Assembly: GCA_902464635.1 (NCBI GenBank)
Contig: CABQKC010000047.1
Coordinates: 1 to 6,972 of the forward strand
DNA from: an uncultured Caryophanales bacterium
GTDB lineage: Bacteria > Bacillota_I > Bacilli_A > RFN20 > CAG-826
Direction of reading: 5' to 3'
Length of the DNA stretch: 6,972 bases
In this document: piece by piece, positions 1-6,970 of the stretch
How the letters are laid out: every line of letters begins with the position of its first letter
Position numbering within the stretch: position 1 is the stretch's first letter
The notes under the pieces: model-generated
The model's input: the letters and a program-made list of their open reading frames with translations, nothing else
Databases searched by the model: none
Told to the model about the DNA's origin: nothing
Made by a program: the position numbers and the translations under genes

Positions 1-2
1 AC

Positions 3-71
3 AAGAGAAGCATGAACCCTTCCATGAGGGAATTCATGAATACTATTGAATATGGTGATAAGGTGTATTAG
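3..71 (+). CDS. possible 3' end of a convergent gene (partial, unidentified)
   Basis: One plus-strand frame is open from the left edge for about 22 codons and stops at TAG (69-71). The visible tail ends in EFMNTIEYGDKVY, a mixed hydrophilic composition that could be a real protein C-terminus. It is convergent with lysS, and about 115 bases lie between its stop and the lysS terminator. A small hairpin (92-109) follows the stop. I do not recognise the family. An open run this short can occur by chance, so the call depends on sequence left of the window. Confidence 0.3.
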   Translation, partial: KRSMNPSMREFMNTIEYGDKVY

Positions 72-91
72 ATTAACATAGTCAAAAGCAT

Positions 92-109
92 GGTGAACCA
101 AGATTCACC
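92..109. repeat. small inverted repeat (GGTGAA / TTCACC)
   Basis: Perfect 6-base arms GGTGAA (92-97) and TTCACC (104-109) flank a 6-base loop. The repeat sits 20 bases after the possible plus-strand stop at 71, where a terminator would be expected. No T-run follows on either strand, so it is not a standard intrinsic terminator. It could be a 3'-end stabilising hairpin or chance. Confidence 0.3.
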
Positions 110-186
110 TACATTAAAGAAACGGAATCAAAACATTCATCCATTAAGGCAATTATGGCCTCACTATATAAGTAGGCGATTAGCAA

Positions 187-222
187 CAAAAAAGGCTACA
201 AACTTTTTTATTTTTTGTAGCC
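187..222 (-). terminator. rho-independent terminator of lysS
   Basis: Reading the minus strand, the arm GGCTACAAA (222-214), an A-rich loop of 11 bases (213-203) and the arm TTTGTAGCC (202-194) form a perfect 9-bp stem. Six T residues (193-188) follow at once. It begins 11 bases past the lysS TAA stop. The T-run follows the stem on the minus strand only; on the plus strand the stem is followed by AATTAATT, so terminator activity is expected mainly for lysS. Confidence 0.93.
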
Positions 223-233
223 AATTAATTGAA

Positions 234-1718
234 TTATTTTTCGTCTTTCATGGTTGGGAATAACAATACTTCCCTGATATTTTGCGTGTTAGTGAATAAC
301 ATGCAAAGTCTATCAATGCCAACTCCGATACCGCCTGCTGGAGGCATGCCGTATTTAAGGGCATCCATGAATGAATAATCAATATCGTTTGCTTCTTCGT
401 CCCCTCTATTCTTGGCTTCTAACTGAGCCTTGAATCTTTCTAATTGATCGAATGGGTTATTTAATTCGGTATAGGCATTCCCGAATTCAAATCCGCCGAT
501 AAAGAATTCAAATCTTTCAACAAAGCGGGGATCTTCGCTCTTTTTTGTAAGAGGAGATACTTCAATTGGATAGGTATGGATGAATGTAGGTTGGATTAAA
601 GTCTTTTCGACAAATTCATCAAAGAAGGCTTGAATAATGTACCCGACTGAGTTCCAACTTTTTTCAAGAGGTACATTATGTTCTTTTGCCAAAGCCACTG
701 CTTCTTCAAAGCTCATTTGCTTGGTAAAATCGATTCCAGTTTTTTCTTTAATGGCTTCGGTCATAGAAATCCATTTGAATGGTTTAGAGAAATCAATTTG
801 GATATCACCCCAAGTGACAATGTCGCTTTTGGCAATCTTTTCAGCTAAATCTTTGAATAATCCTTCGACCCAAATTCTCATATCGGACAAATCGCCATAA
901 GCTTGATAAAGTTCGATTGTAGTGAATTCGGGATTATGACGAGTGTCAATTCCTTCATTACGGAAAATACGTCCAATTTCATAAACTCTATCAATACCGC
1001 CAATCATGGCTTTCTTTAGGTTAAGTTCGGTCGCAATACGCAAATAGAAGTCTTTATCTAAAGCATTGTGATGGGTAATAAATGGTCTAGCAGAAGCGCC
1101 CCCAGCAATAGGAGAAAGAACTGGAGTTTCAACTTCTACAAACCCTAAATCGTCGCAAAATCTTCTTATTTCTTTAACAATTGCAGGTCTAAGTATGGCA
1201 ACGCGTCTAGAATCATCATTGACAATCATATCTAGATAACGCTTCCTGAAACGGTCTTCTGTATCGGTTAAGCCGTGGAACTTTTCTGGTAATGGTTTTA
1301 AGCATTTGCAGATATGGGTATATTTTTCAACCTTGATAGTTAACTCACCGGTTCTAGATTTCATCAAGATGCCTTTGACCCCGACGATATCACCAAGATC
1401 AGCAAGCTTAAAGACGGCATAATCGTGTTCACCAATTATATTGATGCCAATCCAAAGCTGGATGTTCCCATATTCATCTTTGATATTAGCGAAGCTGGCT
1501 TTTCCCATTCTACGGATGGCCATTAACCTACCAGCGACATCTACTTCGATATTCTTTTCGGTCAATTCTTCAGCACTTAATTCGCCATATTTGGCTCTAA
1601 TGTCTCTAATTTGGTCTTTCCATTCATATCTAGTTCCGAATGGATCAACACCTAATTCTTCATATTTTGGTAATTTATCAAGACGTACTTGTTCTTGATC
1701 GTTTAGCTTTTCTTCCAT
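234..1718 (-). CDS. lysS: lysyl-tRNA synthetase, class II
   Basis: This 494-residue cytosolic enzyme charges tRNA-Lys with lysine using ATP; the length is normal for bacterial LysS. Residues about 58-140 form the OB-fold anticodon-binding domain (AGRLMAIRRMGKASFANIKD). The class II catalytic core follows: motif 1 region around 175-203, the GGASARPFITHHN stretch (206-218), motif 2 at about 249-269 (GRIFRNEGIDTRHNPEF) with its arginine, and motif 3 at 462-471 (GGIGVGIDRL) with the ATP-binding arginine. The start is the ATG preceded by GAGGT with a 6-base spacer. The gene lies 112 bases downstream of glyA, and its own terminator follows. I see no T-box leader, a common control of synthetase genes in Firmicutes. 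No key residue appears to be missing. Confidence 0.97.
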   Translation of the reverse strand: MEEKLNDQEQVRLDKLPKYEELGVDPFGTRYEWKDQIRDIRAKYGELSAEELTEKNIEVDVAGRLMAIRRMGKASFANIKDEYGNIQLWIGINIIGEHDYAVFKLADLGDIVGVKGILMKSRTGELTIKVEKYTHICKCLKPLPEKFHGLTDTEDRFRKRYLDMIVNDDSRRVAILRPAIVKEIRRFCDDLGFVEVETPVLSPIAGGASARPFITHHNALDKDFYLRIATELNLKKAMIGGIDRVYEIGRIFRNEGIDTRHNPEFTTIELYQAYGDLSDMRIWVEGLFKDLAEKIAKSDIVTWGDIQIDFSKPFKWISMTEAIKEKTGIDFTKQMSFEEAVALAKEHNVPLEKSWNSVGYIIQAFFDEFVEKTLIQPTFIHTYPIEVSPLTKKSEDPRFVERFEFFIGGFEFGNAYTELNNPFDQLERFKAQLEAKNRGDEEANDIDYSFMDALKYGMPPAGGIGVGIDRLCMLFTNTQNIREVLLFPTMKDEK

Positions 1719-1746
1719 ATAAAAACCTCAAAACTATTGCCTTAGT

Positions 1747-1775
1747 AGTTTACTCTAAATTGTTTGCATTTTGAA
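1747..1775 (-). promoter_or_regulatory. weak candidate promoter upstream of lysS
   Basis: On the minus strand, TTCAAA (1775-1770) and TAAACT (1752-1747) are separated by 17 bases, each matching the sigma-A consensus at 4 of 6 positions. Predicted transcription would start about 20 bases before the lysS start codon. A short inverted repeat (1776-1791) directly abuts the -35 box. In AT-rich DNA such matches occur by chance, so lysS may instead be transcribed from glyA. Confidence 0.25.
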
Positions 1776-1791
1776 TTAACTTATCAGTTAA
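1776..1791. repeat. inverted repeat between glyA and lysS
   Basis: Perfect 6-base arms TTAACT (1776-1781) and AGTTAA (1786-1791) surround a 4-base centre. It is AT-rich and lies in the glyA-lysS gap, just upstream of the weak lysS promoter candidate. As RNA it would be a weak hairpin; as DNA it could be a small operator. No regulator is recognisable from the motif. Confidence 0.35.
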
Positions 1792-1830
1792 AGTAAATAT
1801 AATTTAAAAAGAAGCGACCCGTGTAGTGAT

Positions 1831-3078
1831 TTAAAATTCTAAATCCATGACATTTTTCCATCTAGAAACGATTTCTTTTACCTTTTTCTTGTATGGAACT
1901 ACATCAAAATCTTCATCCTTTTCTTTTAGAATTGAGTCGATAAGTCTAGCGATTTCTATCGCATCTTCTTTGCTACAACCCCTAGTTGTCGCAGCGGCAA
2001 AGCCTAATCGAAGCCCGCTAGTTAATCCTGGAGTTAAGGTATCATTATGAATCATGTTCTTATTGGCAGTTATTCCAACTCTTTCTAATCTAGTTTGAGC
2101 AACCTTGCCATTAATCCCATAAGAAGAGAGAACATTTAGCAAGAACAAATGATTATCCGTACCAGAAACTTTTGCGCCTAATGAAGCAAGTTCATCATTG
2201 CATGCTTTCGTGTTTTCTAATACATGGGTCATGTATTCTTTAAATTCTGGCTTTAAATCTTCTCCAAAGCAAATTGCCTTGGCAGCGATTACGTGTTCAA
2301 GCGGTCCGCCTTGTGTATAAGGAAAGACAGAAGAATCAATTTTCTTAGCCAAATCTAATCGATTAGAAAGGATAATCCCTCCCCTAGGACCTCTTAATGT
2401 CTTATGGGTAGTAGATGTAACAATATCGCAGTAATCAACTGGGTTCTGGGTTAATTTAGCAGCGATTATTCCAGCAATGTGGGCCATATCGACCATGAAC
2501 AATGTCTTTGCTTCAGAACGAGAATTATGTTCATCGATAATCTCTCTCATCTTCTTGAAATCAATATCAAAAGGATAAGCACTATAACCTGCCAAAAATA
2601 AAGCAGGATTTTCTTCGTCTAGTCTCTTTCTAATTATTTCGTAATCAAGATGAGCATCGTCTCCAAGAGGATAAAAAACAAAATTATACGTATGGGCGGA
2701 GAAAGAAACATTAGACCCATGTGTTAAATGTCCCCCATCATTTAAGGTTAAAGAGAGTATTTTATCTCCAGGATTTAGCAAGGCATGGTAGGCTGCAAAA
2801 TTAGCCTGCGATCCTGAATGAGGCTGAACATTAACATACTGGGCATTAAATAGTTTCTTTAATCTTTCCCTAGCAATGTTTTCCACCGCATCAACATTCT
2901 CACATCCCCCATAATATCTATGCCCTGGATATCCTTCTGCATATTTCGCGGTAAATATCGAAGCCTGTGCTTCTCTTACTGATTTAGAAGGATAGTTCTC
3001 GCTAGCAATAAGCTCTATTCCTTCGTTTTGCCTATTTTCTTCTTCAATTAAAAACTGCTCTATTTCTTTATCTACCAT
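1831..3078 (-). CDS. glyA: serine hydroxymethyltransferase
   Basis: This 415-residue PLP enzyme interconverts serine plus tetrahydrofolate with glycine plus 5,10-methylenetetrahydrofolate, the main source of one-carbon units; it is cytosolic. Family signatures are present: ELIASENYPS (22-31), KYAEGYPGHRYYGG (45-58) with the substrate-site tyrosines and glutamate, the PLP-contacting DMAHIAG (197-203), and TSTTHKTLRGPRGG (221-234) with the Schiff-base lysine at K226. R357 in TSGLRLG is the carboxylate-binding arginine. The segment after it reads GFAAATTRG where most homologues have GTPA. The ATG start has GAGGAG with a 5-base spacer (SD 3089-3084). The gene sits after the exporter terminator with its own candidate promoter, so it is probably a separate transcription unit that may continue into lysS. 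Confidence 0.96.
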   Translation of the reverse strand: MVDKEIEQFLIEEENRQNEGIELIASENYPSKSVREAQASIFTAKYAEGYPGHRYYGGCENVDAVENIARERLKKLFNAQYVNVQPHSGSQANFAAYHALLNPGDKILSLTLNDGGHLTHGSNVSFSAHTYNFVFYPLGDDAHLDYEIIRKRLDEENPALFLAGYSAYPFDIDFKKMREIIDEHNSRSEAKTLFMVDMAHIAGIIAAKLTQNPVDYCDIVTSTTHKTLRGPRGGIILSNRLDLAKKIDSSVFPYTQGGPLEHVIAAKAICFGEDLKPEFKEYMTHVLENTKACNDELASLGAKVSGTDNHLFLLNVLSSYGINGKVAQTRLERVGITANKNMIHNDTLTPGLTSGLRLGFAAATTRGCSKEDAIEIARLIDSILKEKDEDFDVVPYKKKVKEIVSRWKNVMDLEF

Positions 3079-3095
3079 AATTGCTCCTCGAATTT

Positions 3096-3123
3096 AGTAT
3101 AAAGCCTAGGCGTTTATAGGCAA
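3096..3123 (-). promoter_or_regulatory. candidate glyA promoter
   Basis: On the minus strand, TTGCCT (3123-3118, 4/6 match) and TATACT (3101-3096, 5/6 match) have a 16-base spacer. The start site would fall near 3089, leaving an unusually short leader of about 10 bases with the Shine-Dalgarno at its 5' end. An alternative -10 is TATAAA (3118-3113), which would give a leader of nearly 30 bases but lacks a good -35. Either way a promoter between the exporter terminator and glyA is likely. Confidence 0.5.
3098..3118. promoter_or_regulatory. operator-like palindrome in the glyA promoter
   Basis: On the plus strand the order is TATAAA (3098-3103), the perfect 8-base palindrome GCCTAGGC (3104-3111), one extra G, then TTTATA (3113-3118). 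The outer arms are reverse complements, so the 21 bases form a nearly perfect dyad. It fills the -35/-10 spacer and overlaps both -10 candidates, the position expected for a repressor site. The cognate regulator is unknown. Confidence 0.4.
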
Positions 3124-3149
3124 TATAAAAGCGCCCTTTTTAGGACGCT
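3122..3149 (-). terminator. rho-independent terminator of the ABC exporter operon
   Basis: On the minus strand, AGCGTCC (3149-3143), the loop TAAAAA (3142-3137) and GGGCGCT (3136-3130) make a 7-bp GC-rich stem with one G-U pair, followed by TTTATATT (3129-3122). It begins 4 bases after the TAA stop of the second exporter gene. The T-tract is interrupted by As, so termination may be incomplete. It touches the glyA -35 box. Confidence 0.82.
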
Positions 3150-3153
3150 AATA

Positions 3154-5070
3154 TTAGGCATTTGCTTCTTTGGCTTTTGAGCCAGTATAAAGTTGATAAT
3201 ACTTGCCTTTTTGTTTTAATAGGTCTTCGTGATTGCCTCTTTCAATTATCTTGCCGGACTCTAAAACCATGATGACATCACTATTTTGAATGGTAGATAA
3301 ACGGTGAGCAATAACAAATACCGTTCTTCCTTTCATAATTGCATCCATGCCATTTTGGACTAGTTTTTCAGTATGGGAGTCAATTGAAGAAGTTGCCTCA
3401 TCTAGAACTAGTACAGGTGGATTAGCACAGGCAGCCCTAGCAATAGATATAAGTTGCCTTTGCCCTTGGGATAATCCTGCCCCCGCTCCATGCAAGATAG
3501 TGTCATAGCCTTCTGGCAACATCATTATGAAATTATGGGCATTAGCTAATTTAGCAGCTTTTATGACTTCTTCATCGCTAGCGGAAGGATTGCCGTATCT
3601 AATATTATCTTTAACGCTTCCAGTGAATAAATTAGTTTCTTGAAGAACCATGCCCATAGCACGTCTAAGATCTTTCTTTTTAATCTTATTGATATTGATT
3701 CCGTCAAATCTTATCTTGCCATCCTCGATATCATAGAATCTATTCAAGAGGTTGGTAATCGTGGTCTTACCTGCCCCGGTAGGACCAACAAATGCTACTT
3801 TTTGACCTGGTTTAGCATATAAAGTTACATCATGTAGGACTGTCTTACCTTTAACGTAAGCAAAGTCTACATCCGACATAGTTATATCCCCTCTTAACCA
3901 GGTATAGGAAGTTGGAGAACCATCTGTATGAGGATGCTCCCAAGCCCACATGTTAGTTTTTTCTTCGCATGGAATTGGATTGCCGTTTTCATCTTTTTTG
4001 GCGTTGACTAGCATTACATATCCGTCATCGACTTCACTAGGTTCATCAATAAGGGCAAATATACGTTCTGCCCCTGCTAAAGCCATGATAGCCAAATTGA
4101 TTTGGTTAGCAACTTGACCAATTGGAAGAGTAAATGATTTCCCTAATGTTAAGAAAGAAATTATTAATCCAGCCTTTATAGGCATGACCCCATATCCCAT
4201 CAATAAACCACCAACTAAAGCAATGACGCAGTATTGCAAATGGGCCAAATTAACAGTTATAGGACCAAGGATGTTGGAGAATTGCTGAGCCTTTGTTGTA
4301 TATCCGCATAAGGCATCATTTAATTTGTCGAATTCTTCCTCGGATTCTTTTTCATGGGTGAATACTTTAATGACTTTTTGACCAGAAATCATTTCTTCGA
4401 TATATCCATTTGTCATACCTAAACTTCTTTGCTGAGAAATGAAGAAGGTAGATGATTTATGCGAGAAAATCGCGATACAGGTAATGATAATCACAAAGAA
4501 GAACAATACGATTAAGGTTAGATAGACATTTAAAACTAGCATTGCTACTAAAGCCGCAACCATAGTGACAATAGAAGAAACAACCATTGGGAGAACTCTT
4601 GATATGAATTCCCTTAATGTATCAATATCGTTTGTATAAACAGACATGATATCCCCATGTGTCCTAGTATCGAAATATGATAAAGGAAGGCTTTCCATAT
4701 GTGAAAATAGCTCATCCCTTATCTCTTTTTGGGTTCCTTGTCCAATTTGAGACACTACTATTTGATAGATATAATTAGTAACAACACCTATTAAATATAT
4801 TCCAACCATAATTAATATTACGGTTTCTAGGCTCATTGGTATTCCATATAGATATGTAGGTTGATTCGAAAGCATCGGGGTGATGAAATCATCGATAAGG
4901 ATGCTTCCGATAAAGGCAGAGCCAATTACCCCTGCTGCACCTGAAATCAAAATAGTAACACAAGCCAAAACAAGAAGGGCAGGCGAGAATTTAAACATTC
5001 TTTTTATGATTGAACCAAAAAGAATAGCAGACTTCTTGAATCCAATCTTTTTTGCATTATTATTGCTCAT
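3154..5070 (-). CDS. ABC exporter subunit with canonical Walker motifs and LSQGQ signature (TM288-like half)
   Basis: This half-transporter of about 638 residues has an N-terminal exporter membrane domain with six predicted helices (roughly residues 28-320) and a C-terminal ATPase domain. ATPase motifs are Walker A GPTGAGKT (429-436), Q-loop Q477, signature LSQGQ (533-537, one change from LSGGQ), Walker B LVLDE with catalytic E558, and H-loop H589 in AHRLST. An extra segment at about 351-395 (around NMWAWEHPH) lies between the two domains; from memory it is typical of this Firmicutes subfamily. The chosen ATG (5070) has GGAGGTGA five bases upstream; an ATG 30 bases earlier lacks such a site. 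It overlaps its partner gene by 11 bases and a terminator follows. The substrate is unknown; relatives export drugs, lipids or peptides. Confidence 0.93.
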   Translation of the reverse strand: MSNNNAKKIGFKKSAILFGSIIKRMFKFSPALLVLACVTILISGAAGVIGSAFIGSILIDDFITPMLSNQPTYLYGIPMSLETVILIMVGIYLIGVVTNYIYQIVVSQIGQGTQKEIRDELFSHMESLPLSYFDTRTHGDIMSVYTNDIDTLREFISRVLPMVVSSIVTMVAALVAMLVLNVYLTLIVLFFFVIIITCIAIFSHKSSTFFISQQRSLGMTNGYIEEMISGQKVIKVFTHEKESEEEFDKLNDALCGYTTKAQQFSNILGPITVNLAHLQYCVIALVGGLLMGYGVMPIKAGLIISFLTLGKSFTLPIGQVANQINLAIMALAGAERIFALIDEPSEVDDGYVMLVNAKKDENGNPIPCEEKTNMWAWEHPHTDGSPTSYTWLRGDITMSDVDFAYVKGKTVLHDVTLYAKPGQKVAFVGPTGAGKTTITNLLNRFYDIEDGKIRFDGININKIKKKDLRRAMGMVLQETNLFTGSVKDNIRYGNPSASDEEVIKAAKLANAHNFIMMLPEGYDTILHGAGAGLSQGQRQLISIARAACANPPVLVLDEATSSIDSHTEKLVQNGMDAIMKGRTVFVIAHRLSTIQNSDVIMVLESGKIIERGNHEDLLKQKGKYYQLYTGSKAKEANA

Positions 5071-6910
5071 CGAAATCACCTCCACCCATTTGGGTTTCAT
5101 ACATTTCCTTATATATAGAAGAACTCTTCATTAGTTCATCATTATTTCCTTGGGCAACAATTTTCCCATCATCCATGATTAAGATGATGTCGCAGTCTTT
5201 AATGGATAAAACCCTTTGGGCAATGATGAATTTAGTAACATTTGGAATTTCTTCCTTAAATGCTTTCCTAATAAGAGAATCAGTATGTGTATCAACTGCA
5301 GATGTCGAATCATCTAGAATCAATATCTTTGGGGATTTTAATAAGGCGCGTGCGATGCAAAGCCTTTGCCTTTGACCTCCAGAAACATTGGTTCCTCCTT
5401 CGTCTATATGGCTATCGTATTTTTGAGGGAACGATTCAATAAATTCATCCGCACAAGCTAGATGTGCTGCTTTCTTTATTTGTTCATCGCTTGCATTTGG
5501 ATTACCCCATAACAAGTTAGATTTTATTGTTCCGGTGAACAAAACATTCTTTTGAAGAACAACTGCTACATTGTCTCTAAGCGTCCTTAAATCATAATCT
5601 TTAACATCGACTCCGCCAATTTTGACAGATCCAGAACTGACATCATATAACCTGGCCATCATGGATACTAATGTGGATTTAGATGAACCGGTCGCCCCTA
5701 TAATTCCAACAGTAGAACCACTAGGAATATTTAAATTAATATGGTCAAGGACGTTTTTCTCTCCTGAAGCACTGTAACGAAAACACACATCATCATAAAC
5801 AACACTTCCATCTTTTACTTCTTTTACTGCGTTTATAGGGGAAGTAATGTCTGGTTTCTCGTCAATTACTTCTGAAATTCTTTCGGCAGAGTTTCTAGCA
5901 ATAATTACCATTACAAAGCACATGGAAACAAACATTAATGAATTAAGTATCTGGTATGTATAAGTTATTAATGAGGTTAAAGAACCTGTATTGAATCCAA
6001 TTGGAGAATTTCCTGAAGCTAGAATCATCTTAGCCCCGAAATAAGAGATAACAATCATGCAGGAATAAACGGCAAAATTCATCGTTGGGGAATTAAAGGC
6101 CAGTATCCTTTCGGCATGCAAGAACGTTTTGTAAATAAAATAGGAAACGTGCCCAAATTTTTCTTTTTCAAAGTCTTCCCTGCCAAATGATTTAACAACC
6201 CTAATGCCGGCTAAATTCTCTTGAACAGAAGCGTTTAAATCATCATATGCGTTAAATACTCTAACGAAAGTTGGATGGACTTTTATGGAGATAAAGAACA
6301 AAACAAATCCAAGTAATGGGATTAATGCGAGGAAAGTCAATGCCAATTGCCATGAAGTGACACAAGCCATGATAAAGGCAAAGACAAGCATAATAGGAGA
6401 TCTTACAATAGTCCTTAAAATCATTTGAACCGAATTTTGGACGTTAGTGACATCCGTTGTTAACCTAGTAACAAGCGAAGGGGTAGAGAATTTATCAATA
6501 TTAGAAAAAGAATAATCCTGTATGTGGTAATACATCTGTTTTCTTAGGTTTCTACCAAAATTACTAGATGCAATAGACGCAAAAAAGCCTGCCATGACGC
6601 CACCGAAGCAACTAACTAAGGCCATGGCAATCATAATTAAGCAAATATAGACTAGTTCAGGGACTTGCTCAGCACCCATAGAGCCAACTTGAGGGTCAAT
6701 GATATTAATTACTTTAGCGGCAAAGAAAGGAATAAGGACTTCCCCTACAACTTCAATCGTGACGAAAACCCAGGCCAAGATACAATATCTCCATGAGCCT
6801 TTCATATATTTTAGCAACGACTTAAGCACATGGGACTTCTTAAATTTTTTGATAGTTTCCTCGTCTTTTCTTTTTTTCTCTTCGATCATTTTCGCAAAGC
6901 TATCGTCCAT
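5060..6910 (-). CDS. ABC exporter subunit with degenerate ATP site (TM287-like half)
   Basis: This 616-residue half-transporter starts with a charged segment (8-25), followed by six predicted membrane helices (about 41-338) and an ATPase domain. The nucleotide site departs from consensus: Walker A is GATGSSKS (405-412) with serine replacing the usual glycine before lysine, the Walker B catalytic position is Asp (D534 in ILDDSTSAVD), and the H-loop histidine is Gln (Q565 in IAQR). The signature VSGGQ (509-513) and Q453 are intact. This is the degenerate half of heterodimeric exporters of the TM287/288 and BmrCD type, so it should pair with the next gene. The C-terminus GGGDFDEQ overlaps the partner's ribosome binding site. 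An in-frame TAA lies 12 bases upstream of the ATG, and no nearby Shine-Dalgarno is visible. The substrate is unknown. Confidence 0.93.
   Translation of the reverse strand: MDDSFAKMIEEKKRKDEETIKKFKKSHVLKSLLKYMKGSWRYCILAWVFVTIEVVGEVLIPFFAAKVINIIDPQVGSMGAEQVPELVYICLIMIAMALVSCFGGVMAGFFASIASSNFGRNLRKQMYYHIQDYSFSNIDKFSTPSLVTRLTTDVTNVQNSVQMILRTIVRSPIMLVFAFIMACVTSWQLALTFLALIPLLGFVLFFISIKVHPTFVRVFNAYDDLNASVQENLAGIRVVKSFGREDFEKEKFGHVSYFIYKTFLHAERILAFNSPTMNFAVYSCMIVISYFGAKMILASGNSPIGFNTGSLTSLITYTYQILNSLMFVSMCFVMVIIARNSAERISEVIDEKPDITSPINAVKEVKDGSVVYDDVCFRYSASGEKNVLDHINLNIPSGSTVGIIGATGSSKSTLVSMMARLYDVSSGSVKIGGVDVKDYDLRTLRDNVAVVLQKNVLFTGTIKSNLLWGNPNASDEQIKKAAHLACADEFIESFPQKYDSHIDEGGTNVSGGQRQRLCIARALLKSPKILILDDSTSAVDTHTDSLIRKAFKEEIPNVTKFIIAQRVLSIKDCDIILIMDDGKIVAQGNNDELMKSSSIYKEMYETQMGGGDFDEQ
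5076..5083 (-). promoter_or_regulatory. ribosome binding site of the second exporter gene, inside the first
   Basis: GGAGGTGA (5083-5076) lies five bases before the ATG at 5070 and within the last codons of the upstream gene, where it encodes part of GGGDFDEQ. It fixes the start of the downstream gene and shows translational coupling. Confidence 0.85.
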
Positions 6911-6922
6911 TTTTGTTTCGTA

Positions 6923-6956
6923 TTATTCAGTTAGGCCTAGTTTGATGACTGAATAA
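6923..6956 (-). repeat. 9-bp inverted repeat in the leader of the exporter operon
   Basis: On the minus strand, TTATTCAGT (6956-6948) and ACTGAATAA (6931-6923) are perfect arms around a 16-base loop, with a possible extra G-U pair outside. No T-run follows, so it is not an intrinsic terminator. It lies between a strong AAAGGAG (6966-6960) and the start codon at 6910. Confidence 0.55.
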
Positions 6957-6970
6957 CTTCTCCTTTCTAG
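6923..6970 (-). CDS. possible 3' end of an upstream gene (partial)
   Basis: On the minus strand, the frame from 6970 is open for 15 codons (LERRSYSVIKLGLTE) to a TAA at 6925-6923, in phase with and 12 bases before the exporter start. If real, the exporter could be translated by re-initiation, which would explain its lack of a close Shine-Dalgarno. MarR-type regulators often precede such exporter pairs, but this fragment is too short to identify. The same bases also form inverted repeats, so it may be non-coding leader instead. Confidence 0.25.
   Translation of the reverse strand, partial: LERRSYSVIKLGLTE

Noticed and set aside
90..263. A 57-codon plus-strand frame starting at ATG 90, in the same phase as the possible gene end at 71.
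   Set aside because: It has no ribosome binding site, runs through the lysS terminator and over the 3' end of lysS in antisense, and its sequence resembles no family I know. TAG recoding to join it to the preceding frame is not supported.
1719..1830. A T-box riboswitch for lysS.
   Set aside because: The gap is too short and lacks the conserved T-box sequence and an antiterminator/terminator pair.
5071..5100. An upstream in-frame ATG at 5100 that would lengthen the second exporter half by 10 residues.
   Set aside because: The ATG at 5070 has a near-perfect Shine-Dalgarno at the right distance, while the one at 5100 has none and would enlarge the overlap.
5052..5375. A 107-codon plus-strand frame opposite the end of the first exporter gene.
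   Set aside because: It lies antisense to well-supported coding sequence containing the ATPase motifs, and its composition is what reverse-complement reading of that gene would give.
5060..6910. The D534 and Q565 changes as signs of a decaying pseudogene.
   Set aside because: The frame is intact, the changes match the known degenerate half of heterodimeric exporters, and the partner gene carries the matching complementary changes.
6923..6956. The 9-bp inverted repeat as an intrinsic terminator of an upstream gene.
   Set aside because: The stem is AT-rich and is followed by TACGAAAC rather than a T-run on the minus strand.
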